Assembly: GCF_943193215.1 (NCBI RefSeq)
Contig: NZ_CALPDH010000010.1
Coordinates: 103,298-167,297 of the forward strand
Source: Acetatifactor aquisgranensis
Lineage (GTDB): Bacteria > Bacillota > Clostridia > Lachnospirales > Lachnospiraceae
Reading direction: 5' to 3'
DNA length: 64,000 nt
The notes beneath the pieces were generated by a model. The model worked only from the letters and a program-made list of their open reading frames with translations, had not been told where the DNA came from and did no database searches. This document shows positions 53,427 through 61,905 of this stretch, in pieces (positions within the stretch are counted from its first letter, which is position 1; each line of letters begins with the position of its first letter). The translations under genes and the position numbers were made by a program.

Positions 53427-54668
53427 TCAGATATTTGTCTGTATGAATGCGTTCAGCTTGTCGCTGGCCGCCCTCTTCTGTTCCTCAAAGCTGTGGGCAT
53501 AGATGTTCATTGTGGTGGAACAGCTGGCATGGCCCAGATATTTCGAGATATCTACGATATTCACGTCCAGATAGTTCAAAAGCGTCGCACAGGAATGCCT
53601 CAGACCATGAAGAGGGATGGCGGGAAGCGCCTCCAGCCCCTCCTGCCGCGCCTCCTGCGGATGTATCTCCACCCAACGGTTATAGCGTTTCAGATGTTTT
53701 ACAAAGTATTGATAGGTAGTCGTATGCCCCATGAGTTTTCCGTCCGACTGGATGAAAAGATTGCCGTTTCCGCTCCACCTGCTGCCCATAGTCTTTTTCA
53801 GAGCATTGTATTCCTGACGATATTGCGTCAGCACAGGCAATATGCTTTCAGGGAAAGGCACCCTGCGCACAGCTGTCTGGCTTTTGGGCGCTTTATAGCC
53901 GAATCCCTCCCGGGTTCTGCCTATGGCTTTCGTAATAGATATCTCCCGGGTCTCGAAATTAATATCCTCCCAATTCAGCGCAAGAGTCTCCCCTTTCCGA
54001 AATCCGCAGAAGATGGACAGCATGAAGAAGACCCTGAACTGGACCGGTACAGTATATTCCCTGCTCTCTGCCGGATAGGACAGATTAAGGGATTTCAGAA
54101 AAATCAGGGATTGCCGGGGCGTAAAATAGCGAAGCTCCTGCTTCTGTTTCTGCTTGGGCTTTCTGGCATCCCTGCAGGGATTCCCATCCAGGATATTCCA
54201 GCGCACGGCAGTCTGGAAAATGCAGCTGAGCACATTCGCGTAGCGCCGGATCGTCCCGGCGGAATATTCGTCAGCCAGCATCCCATAAAAGGTCTCGATA
54301 TCCGATGTCCTCACGCAGGCAAGCTTATATGCCTTGAAAAAGGGGAGGATTCTGCTCCGGAGCAGCTGCTCATATCCCACATAAGTGCCATAAGCCAGCT
54401 CCTCTTTCACACTGTCCAGCCATTTACCGGCGAAATTCTCAAATGATATTTTCGCTGAATTGCAGCTGCAGCCGTATTTCAGTCTGTCCTCCATATCCAT
54501 GGCGTATTTCAGCGCTTCTTTCTCCTGCTGCCTTGTGCTTGCAGACTGATTGACCGAATAAGTCAAATTCTTGACCAGCTTATTGCCCTGGCTGTCATAT
54601 CCAAGACAGATGACGATACGATAGACGACCCTCCCGTTTTTATGTGTGATTCTCTTTAGTGATGGCAT
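53427..54668 (-). CDS. Tyrosine-type site-specific integrase/recombinase
   Basis: 413 residues, full length. N-terminal arm-binding domain with RVVYRIVICLGYDSQG, SAM-like core-binding domain (about 85-180) and catalytic domain. Catalytic residues visible: first Arg in FRKGETLALNW, H354 and R357 in LHGLRHSC, H380 in LGHASCSTT and nucleophile Y390 in MNIYAHSF. AGAGGTG precedes ATG 54668. No excisionase, replication, relaxase or phage gene adjoins it; instead two peptide-transport operons flank it on both sides with matching promoter repeats. It may be a remnant of an integrated element or a resident DNA-inversion enzyme. Confidence 0.92.
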   Translation of the reverse strand: MPSLKRITHKNGRVVYRIVICLGYDSQGNKLVKNLTYSVNQSASTRQQEKEALKYAMDMEDRLKYGCSCNSAKISFENFAGKWLDSVKEELAYGTYVGYEQLLRSRILPFFKAYKLACVRTSDIETFYGMLADEYSAGTIRRYANVLSCIFQTAVRWNILDGNPCRDARKPKQKQKQELRYFTPRQSLIFLKSLNLSYPAESREYTVPVQFRVFFMLSIFCGFRKGETLALNWEDINFETREISITKAIGRTREGFGYKAPKSQTAVRRVPFPESILPVLTQYRQEYNALKKTMGSRWSGNGNLFIQSDGKLMGHTTTYQYFVKHLKRYNRWVEIHPQEARQEGLEALPAIPLHGLRHSCATLLNYLDVNIVDISKYLGHASCSTTMNIYAHSFEEQKRAASDKLNAFIQTNI

Positions 54669-55006
54669 ACTCTCAACACCTCTTTCTCTTTTTTTGTAAG
54701 CCGGATTATATCAAGCCGTTTTCCAAAAGTCCAGATTCCTATGCAATGCCGCAGCGATACCTCCGCACAGATTCCGGGATGAGAATAGTATAAAGGAACT
54801 GTACAGTCCGTGCGCTTATGACGGATTCTTATGGGATTATCCGGGCATCATTCGCAGGCTGAGTGTAATTTATACTATCTTACGATAACTGTATACACCG
54901 GTACATTGTATACAAGTATTCACAAGACGGTATACGAATCAAAACGGCTTACAGTTATAGTTATGGCACTTTCAACATTTTTAAAAAGTAAAGAAGGAGG
55001 AAGACT
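54669..55006 (+). promoter_or_regulatory. Promoter region of the right Opp operon
   Basis: 338 non-coding bases. AGTGTAATTTATACTA (54862-54877) provides TATACT but the matching -35 is poor. ATTGTATACAAGTATTCA (54905-54922) follows after 28 bases. Two further GTATAC hexamers (54891, 54930) lie nearby. Both blocks are identical to, and inverted with respect to, those at 53092-53152. A weak -35 suggests an activator or that the two promoters differ in strength. The stretch 54669-54860 shows nothing recognisable. Confidence 0.65.
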
Positions 55007-57316
55007 ATGAAAAAGTGCAAAGCACAAAAAGTGCTGGCATGTGTGCTGACAGCCTCTATGGTGTTCGGTCTGGCTGCCTGCGGCAATGACAATAGCGGAT
55101 CATCTGCTGATTCATCATCGGCTGCAGACAGCGGGGAGAGCAGCGCCGCAGAAGAGAGCAGTGCGGAAGATGCCGGCGAATCCACTGAGGAAAGCGAAGG
55201 CGGAGAAGTCGCGGAGGACGGTGTGTATACCGGACCCGATTGGGCTGCCATCGACGCCATGAGCTATGATGAGAAGTCCGATGCCCTGTATGACTACAAC
55301 CTGGGCGAATTCAACGAGCACTATCAGGCGGCGAAGCAGGAGGTGGATGATCTTGACCTGCGCATGGCCCTGATGGCTGTTTCCGAGGCGAAACTCCTGG
55401 AGTCCGGCGTATTCCTGCCGATTCAGAGCAACGGCGGCGCCTATGCCATGACCCGCGTGGTGCCCCGCAGCATCTCTACCGTTCTCTGGGGACTGGACGA
55501 GTACAAATGGCATAACGTACTGGTTGCCAATGAATTGCTGAAATCCGAGGACAGAGCGGAACTGATTTCCATCTGGGGAGGGTCGGAGTCTGCGGACGCA
55601 TGGCTTGACAGCGCCAGAGCTTTCCTGGATGAGAAGGGCTATACGCTGAACGATACCTATAACTTTGCCAGCAGCTATGAGCTGGCCACCTGGGACGTGA
55701 TTGCCACCAGCCAGACCAGTGACTCTTACTTCGTTGCCTGTACATATACAGGACTGCTGGAGTATGACTCACTGAACCAGCAGCAGCCCGCTCTGGCTGA
55801 GAGCTATGAGGTTTCCGAGGACGGCCTGACTTATACGTTCCACATCCGTCCCGGCGTGAACTGGGTGGATCAGCAGGGCCGTGTCCTGGGCGAAGTGACC
55901 GCTGACGACTGGGTTGCCTCCCTGCAGCATCTGGCTGACAATGACGGTGAGCTGGGCTATCTGATGAGCGCCGACGGCGGCTGCGGCATCAAGAATTATG
56001 ACGCATGGGTCAACGGCGAGATTGCGGACTTCTCTGAGGTAGGCGTTGAGGCTGTGGATGACCACACGCTTGTCTACACACTGGAAGCTCCGTTCCCTGC
56101 TTTCCTGACCATGCTGGGATATGGCTGCTTTGCTCCCCTGAACCGTTCTTTCTATAAGTCCCAGGGCGGCACTTTCTCCGCGGAGGGCGATGAGTACACT
56201 CCCGGCAATTACGGCACCAGCCCCAGCAACATCGCATACTGCGGCGCTTACCTGATCACCAACTACACCGAGCAGAATGTGACCAGCTATGCGGCCAACC
56301 CCGAGTACTGGAATCCGGAGGCGGTGAACACCCATGCTGTGAATATCTACTTTAACGATGGCTCCGATACGACTCGTTCCTATAATGAGGCGAAGGACAA
56401 TACCATTGCCGGAGCAGGCTTCAACTCTTCCACACTGGTGCTTGCCCGTGAGGAGATTCCCGAGGGAGAGGAAGCGACTTACTTCGACCTGTATCATTAC
56501 ACCAGCGCTACCGATGCTACCACTTTCTGCGGCTGGATGAACGTGAACCGCGCTACCTGGACCAACTACAATGACACCAGCGTAGGCGTTTCCACGCAGA
56601 CAGACGAGGATAAGGAAAGGACAAAAGCCGCTATGAGCAACCAGAACTTCCGTCTTGCTCTGGCAATGGCATTTGACCGCGGAGGCTATTGCGCGGCGTC
56701 CGTAGGAGAGGAACTGAAATATACCAGCCTCAGGAATTCCTATACGCCCGGAACGTTCCTGACCGCAGAGAACGAGGTGACGGTGGACATCAACGGCGAG
56801 AGCAGGACTTTCCCTGCAGGAACCTATTACGGAGAGATCATGCAGGCCCAGCTGGATGCGGACGGCGTTCCCATCAAAGTGTGGGATCCTACCGCGGATG
56901 ACGGCGTGGGATCTGGCGACGGCTTCGACGGCTGGTACAATGCAGATAACGCTGTGGCGTTCCTGGATGCCGCTATCGCTGAGCTGGCACAGGTGGGCGT
57001 AGAGGTTTCCGCTGAGAACCCTATCTACATCGATGCGCCGACTCCTCTTTATAATGAGTCTATGAACAATCAGAAGAATGTGTTCAAGCAGTCTGTCGAG
57101 AGCGTACTGGGCGGAAAGGTAATCGTGAACCTGGTGGGATATGAGGATTCTACAGGTTACAGTGACTGCTATTACCGTACCAGCAACGGCGCTGAGATGA
57201 ACTATGACGTAAACGCCGGCGGTTCCGGATGGGGCCCTGACTATGGCGATGCGCAGTCCTACCTTGATACCATCCAGCCTTATGCTTACATGGACAGGAA
57301 TATTGGATTGTACTAA
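55007..57316 (+). CDS. Peptide-binding lipoprotein, OppA type (family 5), right operon
   Basis: 769 residues. Lipoprotein signal with C25 (GLAACGND), Ser/Glu-rich linker to about 68, then the family-5 domain: ALAESYEVSEDGLTYTFHIRPGVNWVD, TADDWVASLQHL, LEAPFPAFLTMLGYGCFAPL, NQNFRLALAMAFDR and GGSGWGPDYGDAQSYLD. AGGAGG precedes ATG 55007. It differs clearly from the left OppA, so the two systems probably take different peptides. A 261-base hairpin-rich leader separates it from the permease genes. Confidence 0.92.
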   Translation: MKKCKAQKVLACVLTASMVFGLAACGNDNSGSSADSSSAADSGESSAAEESSAEDAGESTEESEGGEVAEDGVYTGPDWAAIDAMSYDEKSDALYDYNLGEFNEHYQAAKQEVDDLDLRMALMAVSEAKLLESGVFLPIQSNGGAYAMTRVVPRSISTVLWGLDEYKWHNVLVANELLKSEDRAELISIWGGSESADAWLDSARAFLDEKGYTLNDTYNFASSYELATWDVIATSQTSDSYFVACTYTGLLEYDSLNQQQPALAESYEVSEDGLTYTFHIRPGVNWVDQQGRVLGEVTADDWVASLQHLADNDGELGYLMSADGGCGIKNYDAWVNGEIADFSEVGVEAVDDHTLVYTLEAPFPAFLTMLGYGCFAPLNRSFYKSQGGTFSAEGDEYTPGNYGTSPSNIAYCGAYLITNYTEQNVTSYAANPEYWNPEAVNTHAVNIYFNDGSDTTRSYNEAKDNTIAGAGFNSSTLVLAREEIPEGEEATYFDLYHYTSATDATTFCGWMNVNRATWTNYNDTSVGVSTQTDEDKERTKAAMSNQNFRLALAMAFDRGGYCAASVGEELKYTSLRNSYTPGTFLTAENEVTVDINGESRTFPAGTYYGEIMQAQLDADGVPIKVWDPTADDGVGSGDGFDGWYNADNAVAFLDAAIAELAQVGVEVSAENPIYIDAPTPLYNESMNNQKNVFKQSVESVLGGKVIVNLVGYEDSTGYSDCYYRTSNGAEMNYDVNAGGSGWGPDYGDAQSYLDTIQPYAYMDRNIGLY

Positions 57317-57577
57317 GATGCAGCAGTGAATAAATGGATGAATGCATTCCATTGGAAGGAAATCATTCCAGTCAAAAGCACTGACGGGAGGGCGGAGGAG
57401 TCTTACTTCTCCGCGCTTCCTTATATAACGGAAATAGGAGAAGTGCATTCCGATAAAATGTGCTTCTTCCATGGAAGAATAGTATTCCGACCGGGGAATA
57501 CCATTCCATGGAAGAGGCGCATTCCAATGGACGAATACATTCCATAAAAAAGAGCGTTTCAGGGAAGGGATAAGAAA
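57317..57577 (+). repeat. Hairpin-rich intercistronic region with ATTCC repeats
   Basis: Hairpins at 57392-57414 (GCGGAGGAG/CTTCTCCGC, loop TCTTA), 57441-57465 (AAGTGCATT/AATGTGCTT, two G-U pairs so plus-strand RNA), 57464-57479 (TTCTTCC/GGAAGAA) and 57482-57501 (GTATTCC/GGAATAC). The pentamer ATTCC occurs seven times (57346, 57365, 57447, 57484, 57503, 57521, 57539). It may stabilise the binding-protein mRNA relative to the permease mRNA, as REP-like elements do in other transporter operons. Confidence 0.5.
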
Positions 57578-59158
57578 GTGGCGAAATATATACTGCAACG
57601 AATCATAAAAGGTATACTCTCTGCGGTCTGCGTGGTAGTTCTTATCATGATACTTGTGTATTCTCTGATGGAGCGGAGCGTAATCTTCGCGGGCGACAGC
57701 AATTACAGCAAGACCCAGAGCAATGCGAGAATCACCTATGAACAGACCCGGTATGAGGCTTTCGGCTATGTGGATTATGTGAACTATTCCGAATATATCA
57801 ATGAGCTGATAAAAAGGGGAGAACTTGACGAGGAGTCAAGGAAAGACGCGGCCTTTGTAGCGGCCACGCCGGAGCAGGACTCCGAGACCGCGGCTGCCTA
57901 TATTGAGAAGTTTACTCAGGAATACGAGGCCGGGGGCTACACGGTCGTGCGCCTGGACGCGGACAAGAAGACCAACGGAAGAGTGAAGGACGGCGGACAG
58001 GCCACCATCTTTGCCACCAGGGATAAGCCTATCATCAGCCGTGTCATTTCCTATTTTACGGGAATCTTCTTCATCGACAACATTCACTATGTGGATGAGT
58101 CCACGGACATCGGAAAACGGGGACTTACCTTTACACTGCATGATCCGCTCTATGGCGGGGAGAAATTCTCTCCGGCCATTATCGGAAACGGCACGAAACA
58201 CAAATATCTGCTTTATTTCGATAATAAATTCCCTTGGATTCATCAGAACCTTCTGACGCTGAATCTGGGAGAATCCTATACGGTGAACCGCGGCGTGGAT
58301 GTATTCGAGACCATGACCGCCTCCCAGGGCAGCTATGTGCTGAGCACGGTCAGCTATCCAACGGGGCATGTGGAGCAGAGTGCGGACGACCTGCACACGG
58401 CCACATATGCGGAGGGGTCCCTGGCGCTGAGCGATATGTATGCCGGCAGGTTCGTGGATGATTATACCCACACGATCACCCACAAGAACAGCATGTCGAA
58501 AATGGGATATTCCTTTGTGATCGGTATCATCTCCACTATTTTGGCATATGCGCTGGGCCTTCCCATCGGGATTCTGATGGCCCGGTTCAAAAACGGCCTT
58601 CTGGACAGAATCGGCACCGTGTATATCATCTTTATTATCGCGGTACCGTCCCTGGCATATATTTTCCTGTTCAAGGCGATTGGCGGAAGCATCTTCAAGC
58701 TGCCCACCCTGTTCGACATGGATTCCGGCAACAAGCTGATGTTCGTCCTGCCCATCATATCCCTGGCTCTGCCCAGCGTGGCCAATCTGATGAAATGGAT
58801 GCGCCGCTATATGATCGACCAGATGAACAGCGACTATGTAAAGTTCGCAAGGTCAGGGGGGCTTAGCGAGACGGAGATATTTACGAAGCATATCTGGAAG
58901 AACGCGGCCATTCCCATTGTCCACGGCATTCCGGGGAGCATCCTCTTCGCCATGACGGGAGCCATCATCACCGAGCGCGTGTACTCGGTTCCCGGCGCGG
59001 GCAATCTGCTGACCCAGGCCATCAATAAGTATGACAATGGCGTAATCGTAGGCGTCACCCTGTTCTACGCGCTGCTGACGGTAGTATCCATACTTTTGGG
59101 CGATATCCTGATGTCCAGCGTGGATCCGAGAATTTCGTTTACATCAAAAGGTAGGTGA
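57578..59158 (+). CDS. OppB-type permease with large extracytoplasmic insertion
   Basis: 526 residues against about 310-340 normally. Helix 1 about 9-29. Extra domain of about 190 residues (about 38-225) before the conserved FPWIHQNLLTLNLGESYTVNRGVDVFETM, and a further longer loop (about 250-300) before helix 2. The insertion has a helical part (YINELIKRGELDEESRKDAAF) and a beta part (GKRGLTFTLHDPLYGG). The rest has the EAA loop FARSGGLSETEIFTKHIWKNAAIP and SVDPRISF at the end. GTG 57578, preceded by AGGGAAGGG. Its stop overlaps the next gene region. Confidence 0.88.
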   Translation: MAKYILQRIIKGILSAVCVVVLIMILVYSLMERSVIFAGDSNYSKTQSNARITYEQTRYEAFGYVDYVNYSEYINELIKRGELDEESRKDAAFVAATPEQDSETAAAYIEKFTQEYEAGGYTVVRLDADKKTNGRVKDGGQATIFATRDKPIISRVISYFTGIFFIDNIHYVDESTDIGKRGLTFTLHDPLYGGEKFSPAIIGNGTKHKYLLYFDNKFPWIHQNLLTLNLGESYTVNRGVDVFETMTASQGSYVLSTVSYPTGHVEQSADDLHTATYAEGSLALSDMYAGRFVDDYTHTITHKNSMSKMGYSFVIGIISTILAYALGLPIGILMARFKNGLLDRIGTVYIIFIIAVPSLAYIFLFKAIGGSIFKLPTLFDMDSGNKLMFVLPIISLALPSVANLMKWMRRYMIDQMNSDYVKFARSGGLSETEIFTKHIWKNAAIPIVHGIPGSILFAMTGAIITERVYSVPGAGNLLTQAINKYDNGVIVGVTLFYALLTVVSILLGDILMSSVDPRISFTSKGR

Positions 59159-59163
59159 CCGAC

Positions 59164-60135
59164 ATGTACGAGGAATTGAAAAACAAGACAGGCTTAAAGA
59201 CCGAGGAGCTGTTCAGCCCCGTGGCCCACAGCGACACGGAATCCGAAAGAATCGCGGCTCCGCGGTACTCCTACTGGAAGTCCGTGCTGCGTGTGTTCTT
59301 CCGGAATAAGATTAATATCGTGATATTGTGCTTCCTGCTGTTCGTGATTGCGTTCGCCTATATCTATCCTGCGGTGACGGAGTACGACCCTTACGCCAAT
59401 CTGATGGATACCACCGGCAAGCATCTGTCTCCCGGCGGCGCCATAGAGCATTTCGGCTTCAACCTGAAGTGGATCCTGGGTTCAGGGGCCTCTGGTGAGC
59501 CTACCTTTGACGCGGTCTGGAACGGGGCTCGGATATCCATATCCCTGGCTCTGGTCTGCGCCGCCATCAACATGGTCATCGGCGTGCTGCTGGGAGCGGT
59601 ATGGGGCTTCTCCAAGAAAGTGGACATGGTCATGATGGAGGTCTACAACATCATCGCGAACGTACCTATGATTCTGATTATTTCGGTGCTTTCCATGCTG
59701 TTTTCACCTACTTTCTGGACCATGGTGTTCGCGCTTACGATTGTGGGATGGCTGGGCATCGCGTATTTCATCCGTACCCAGGTGCTGATCATCCGCGACA
59801 GGGAATATAACCTGGCCTCCAGGTGTCTTGGCACATCCACGTTCAAGATTGCCCTGAAGAATATTCTGCCCTTTATGACATCCATCATCGTGACCCTGCT
59901 GGCCACAGAGCTTCCGTCCTATATCTCCTACGAGGTGTTCCTGGCCTATATAGGCATGGGCATGAGCGACATGTCCCTGGGACGTCTGATTTATTCGGCA
60001 GAGGCGGCTATGGTGACGCCGGGCTGGGAGCTGGAATTCTGGAGTCCTGTGGCAATCGTTTCCATCATTACCATCGTGCTGTATGTGGTGGGACAGAATC
60101 TGGGCGACGCATCCGATCCCCGGACGCATATGTAG
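59164..60135 (+). CDS. OppC-type permease, right operon
   Basis: 323 residues, normal OppC length, without a propeller. Helix 1 about 40-62; GSGASGEPTFDAVWNGARISISLAL replaces the usual GTDELGRD motif in altered form (aspartate-glycine pattern not kept). EAA loop ASRCLGTSTFKIALKNILPF. ATG 59164 preferred over GTG 59155, since AGG lies 8 bases upstream of the ATG; the GTG overlaps the OppB stop as GTGA. Partner of the insertion-bearing OppB protein. Confidence 0.88.
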   Translation: MYEELKNKTGLKTEELFSPVAHSDTESERIAAPRYSYWKSVLRVFFRNKINIVILCFLLFVIAFAYIYPAVTEYDPYANLMDTTGKHLSPGGAIEHFGFNLKWILGSGASGEPTFDAVWNGARISISLALVCAAINMVIGVLLGAVWGFSKKVDMVMMEVYNIIANVPMILIISVLSMLFSPTFWTMVFALTIVGWLGIAYFIRTQVLIIRDREYNLASRCLGTSTFKIALKNILPFMTSIIVTLLATELPSYISYEVFLAYIGMGMSDMSLGRLIYSAEAAMVTPGWELEFWSPVAIVSIITIVLYVVGQNLGDASDPRTHM

Positions 60136-60145
60136 GAGGTACATT

Positions 60146-61903
60146 ATGGATAAGAAGAAAGTATTGCTGTCCGTCGGGAACCTGGAGGTAAAATTCCGTG
60201 TCCGCGGACGGATTCTGAAGGCCATTCGAGGGATATCCCTGGATATCTATGAGAATGAGTCCATTGCCATCGTGGGCGAGTCCGGATCGGGTAAATCTGT
60301 TTTTACCAAAACCTTTGCCGGCATGCTGGATTCCAACGGCTTTGTCAGCAATGGGCATATCATCTTCCGGGACGAGGAATTGTCGGATACCCGCGCACAG
60401 TTGAACGACATGGCGCGTCGGAGCATCGCTTCCTTTAAAGAAAAACTGGACGCTTTTTCCAAGCTGGAGCCTGGCGCCGGCCTGTATCGGGAGATGCTGG
60501 CCCTGCAGGCGGAGAAAAGAGAACGCTCCTCCATAGGCGAGGAGGAGCGGGCGGCCCAGGAGAAAGAGCTTAATGAGCTACGCTTCCGGAGGACGGAAGT
60601 CTACAACCGCAGGACGGCCCTGGACCGCACCAAGGACAGGGCAGAGATAAAGCGCGCCCAGGAGGAAATCTCCAAACTGGATGCCCAGATAAAAGAGCTG
60701 GAAAACCGTAATAAGGAAGAGCAGCGCAGACAAAAAGAGGCTGCCGCCCGGGACACGGAGTACCAGCAGCAGTATGCCAGGCGGGAGGCTGAGCTGAAAG
60801 CGAAGTATGACAAGCTGACCCAGGCCGAGATTTCCCCGGCCGTTTCGGAGCGGAACGAGACCCTGGCCAAGGAGATTTACCTGTCCGTCGCCAGAGGTGA
60901 CCTGATACGCCGCAGAAGAGTCACCAAAAAGCTGCTGGATGCTTTTCGGGAGGCCATGAAGCTGGGAATCGACTGGAAGGATGAGACACAGCGCAACGGC
61001 ATCTACGACGGCATCACCCCCAGGGTGAAATATGTCAGCGAGACAGCCACCGAGCTGACCGGCAGCTGCATCCTGGATTTGTCTTCCATGCAGTTCCCCA
61101 AGGACTGGGCCCAGATCCGCGGGACGAAGATTGCCACCGTATTCCAGGATCCCATGACATCCCTGAACCCTATCATCACCATCGGGAAGCAGATTTCCTC
61201 GATTATCGTAAAGCACCAGAACTGCTCCGAGGCCCAGGCCAGGGCCCAGGCTCTGGATTTGATGGAGAAGGTAGGCATTCCCAATCCCGCCGCCCGTTAT
61301 GACGACTATCCGTTCCAGTATTCCGGCGGTATGCGCCAGCGCATTGTCATAGCCATCGCGCTTTCCTGCCAGCCGAAGATTCTAATCTGCGACGAGCCTA
61401 CTACAGCGCTGGACGTGACTATGCAGGCCCAGATTCTGCAGCTGATCAAGGATTTGCAGAAAGAATTTAACTACACGATTGTCTTCATTACCCACGACCT
61501 GGGCGTCGTGGCCAATATCGCAGACCGTGTGGCTGTGATGTACGGCGGACAGATCATCGAGCTGGGAACCGTGGAGGATGTGTTCTATGATCCCCGCCAT
61601 CCGTACACATGGGCGTTGCTGTCCTCGCTGCCACAGCTGGCGGACCGCAATACGGAGCTGTACTCCATCACGGGTACGCCTCCTTCCCTCTATAATGAGA
61701 TTACGGGAGATGCCTTTGCTCCCAGGAACCCATATTGCATGAAGATAGATACACTGTTGGAGCCGCCTATGTTCCAGGTGAACGACACGCATTTTGCCAA
61801 GACGTGGCTGCTGGATCCGGATGCTCCGAAAATCGAGAAGCCGGCGGTTATCTGCAATCTCCATGAGAGGCTCATGCAGGCATATAATATTCAGGGGGTG
61901 TGA
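60146..61903 (+). CDS. OppD-type ATPase with coiled-coil insertion, right operon
   Basis: 585 residues against about 330. Walker A GESGSGKSV (44-52), then an insertion of about 235 residues (about 82-320) strongly charged and coiled-coil-like in its middle (ELENRNKEEQRRQKEAAARD), then IRGTKIATVFQDPMTSLNP (324-342), signature YSGGMRQRI and Walker B ILICDEPTTALDVTM, followed by the oligopeptide C-terminal motif with CMKIDT. AGGAGGT precedes ATG 60146; an in-frame extension to 60083 lies inside the OppC gene. The insertion is at the same fold position as in the left OppF-type protein. Confidence 0.9.
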   Translation: MDKKKVLLSVGNLEVKFRVRGRILKAIRGISLDIYENESIAIVGESGSGKSVFTKTFAGMLDSNGFVSNGHIIFRDEELSDTRAQLNDMARRSIASFKEKLDAFSKLEPGAGLYREMLALQAEKRERSSIGEEERAAQEKELNELRFRRTEVYNRRTALDRTKDRAEIKRAQEEISKLDAQIKELENRNKEEQRRQKEAAARDTEYQQQYARREAELKAKYDKLTQAEISPAVSERNETLAKEIYLSVARGDLIRRRRVTKKLLDAFREAMKLGIDWKDETQRNGIYDGITPRVKYVSETATELTGSCILDLSSMQFPKDWAQIRGTKIATVFQDPMTSLNPIITIGKQISSIIVKHQNCSEAQARAQALDLMEKVGIPNPAARYDDYPFQYSGGMRQRIVIAIALSCQPKILICDEPTTALDVTMQAQILQLIKDLQKEFNYTIVFITHDLGVVANIADRVAVMYGGQIIELGTVEDVFYDPRHPYTWALLSSLPQLADRNTELYSITGTPPSLYNEITGDAFAPRNPYCMKIDTLLEPPMFQVNDTHFAKTWLLDPDAPKIEKPAVICNLHERLMQAYNIQGV

Positions 61904-61905
61904 TT

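Noticed and set aside
53041..55006. Integrative element or prophage around the integrase
   Set aside because: Only the integrase is present; no att direct repeats, no transfer, replication or phage genes, and the flanking operons are transport genes.
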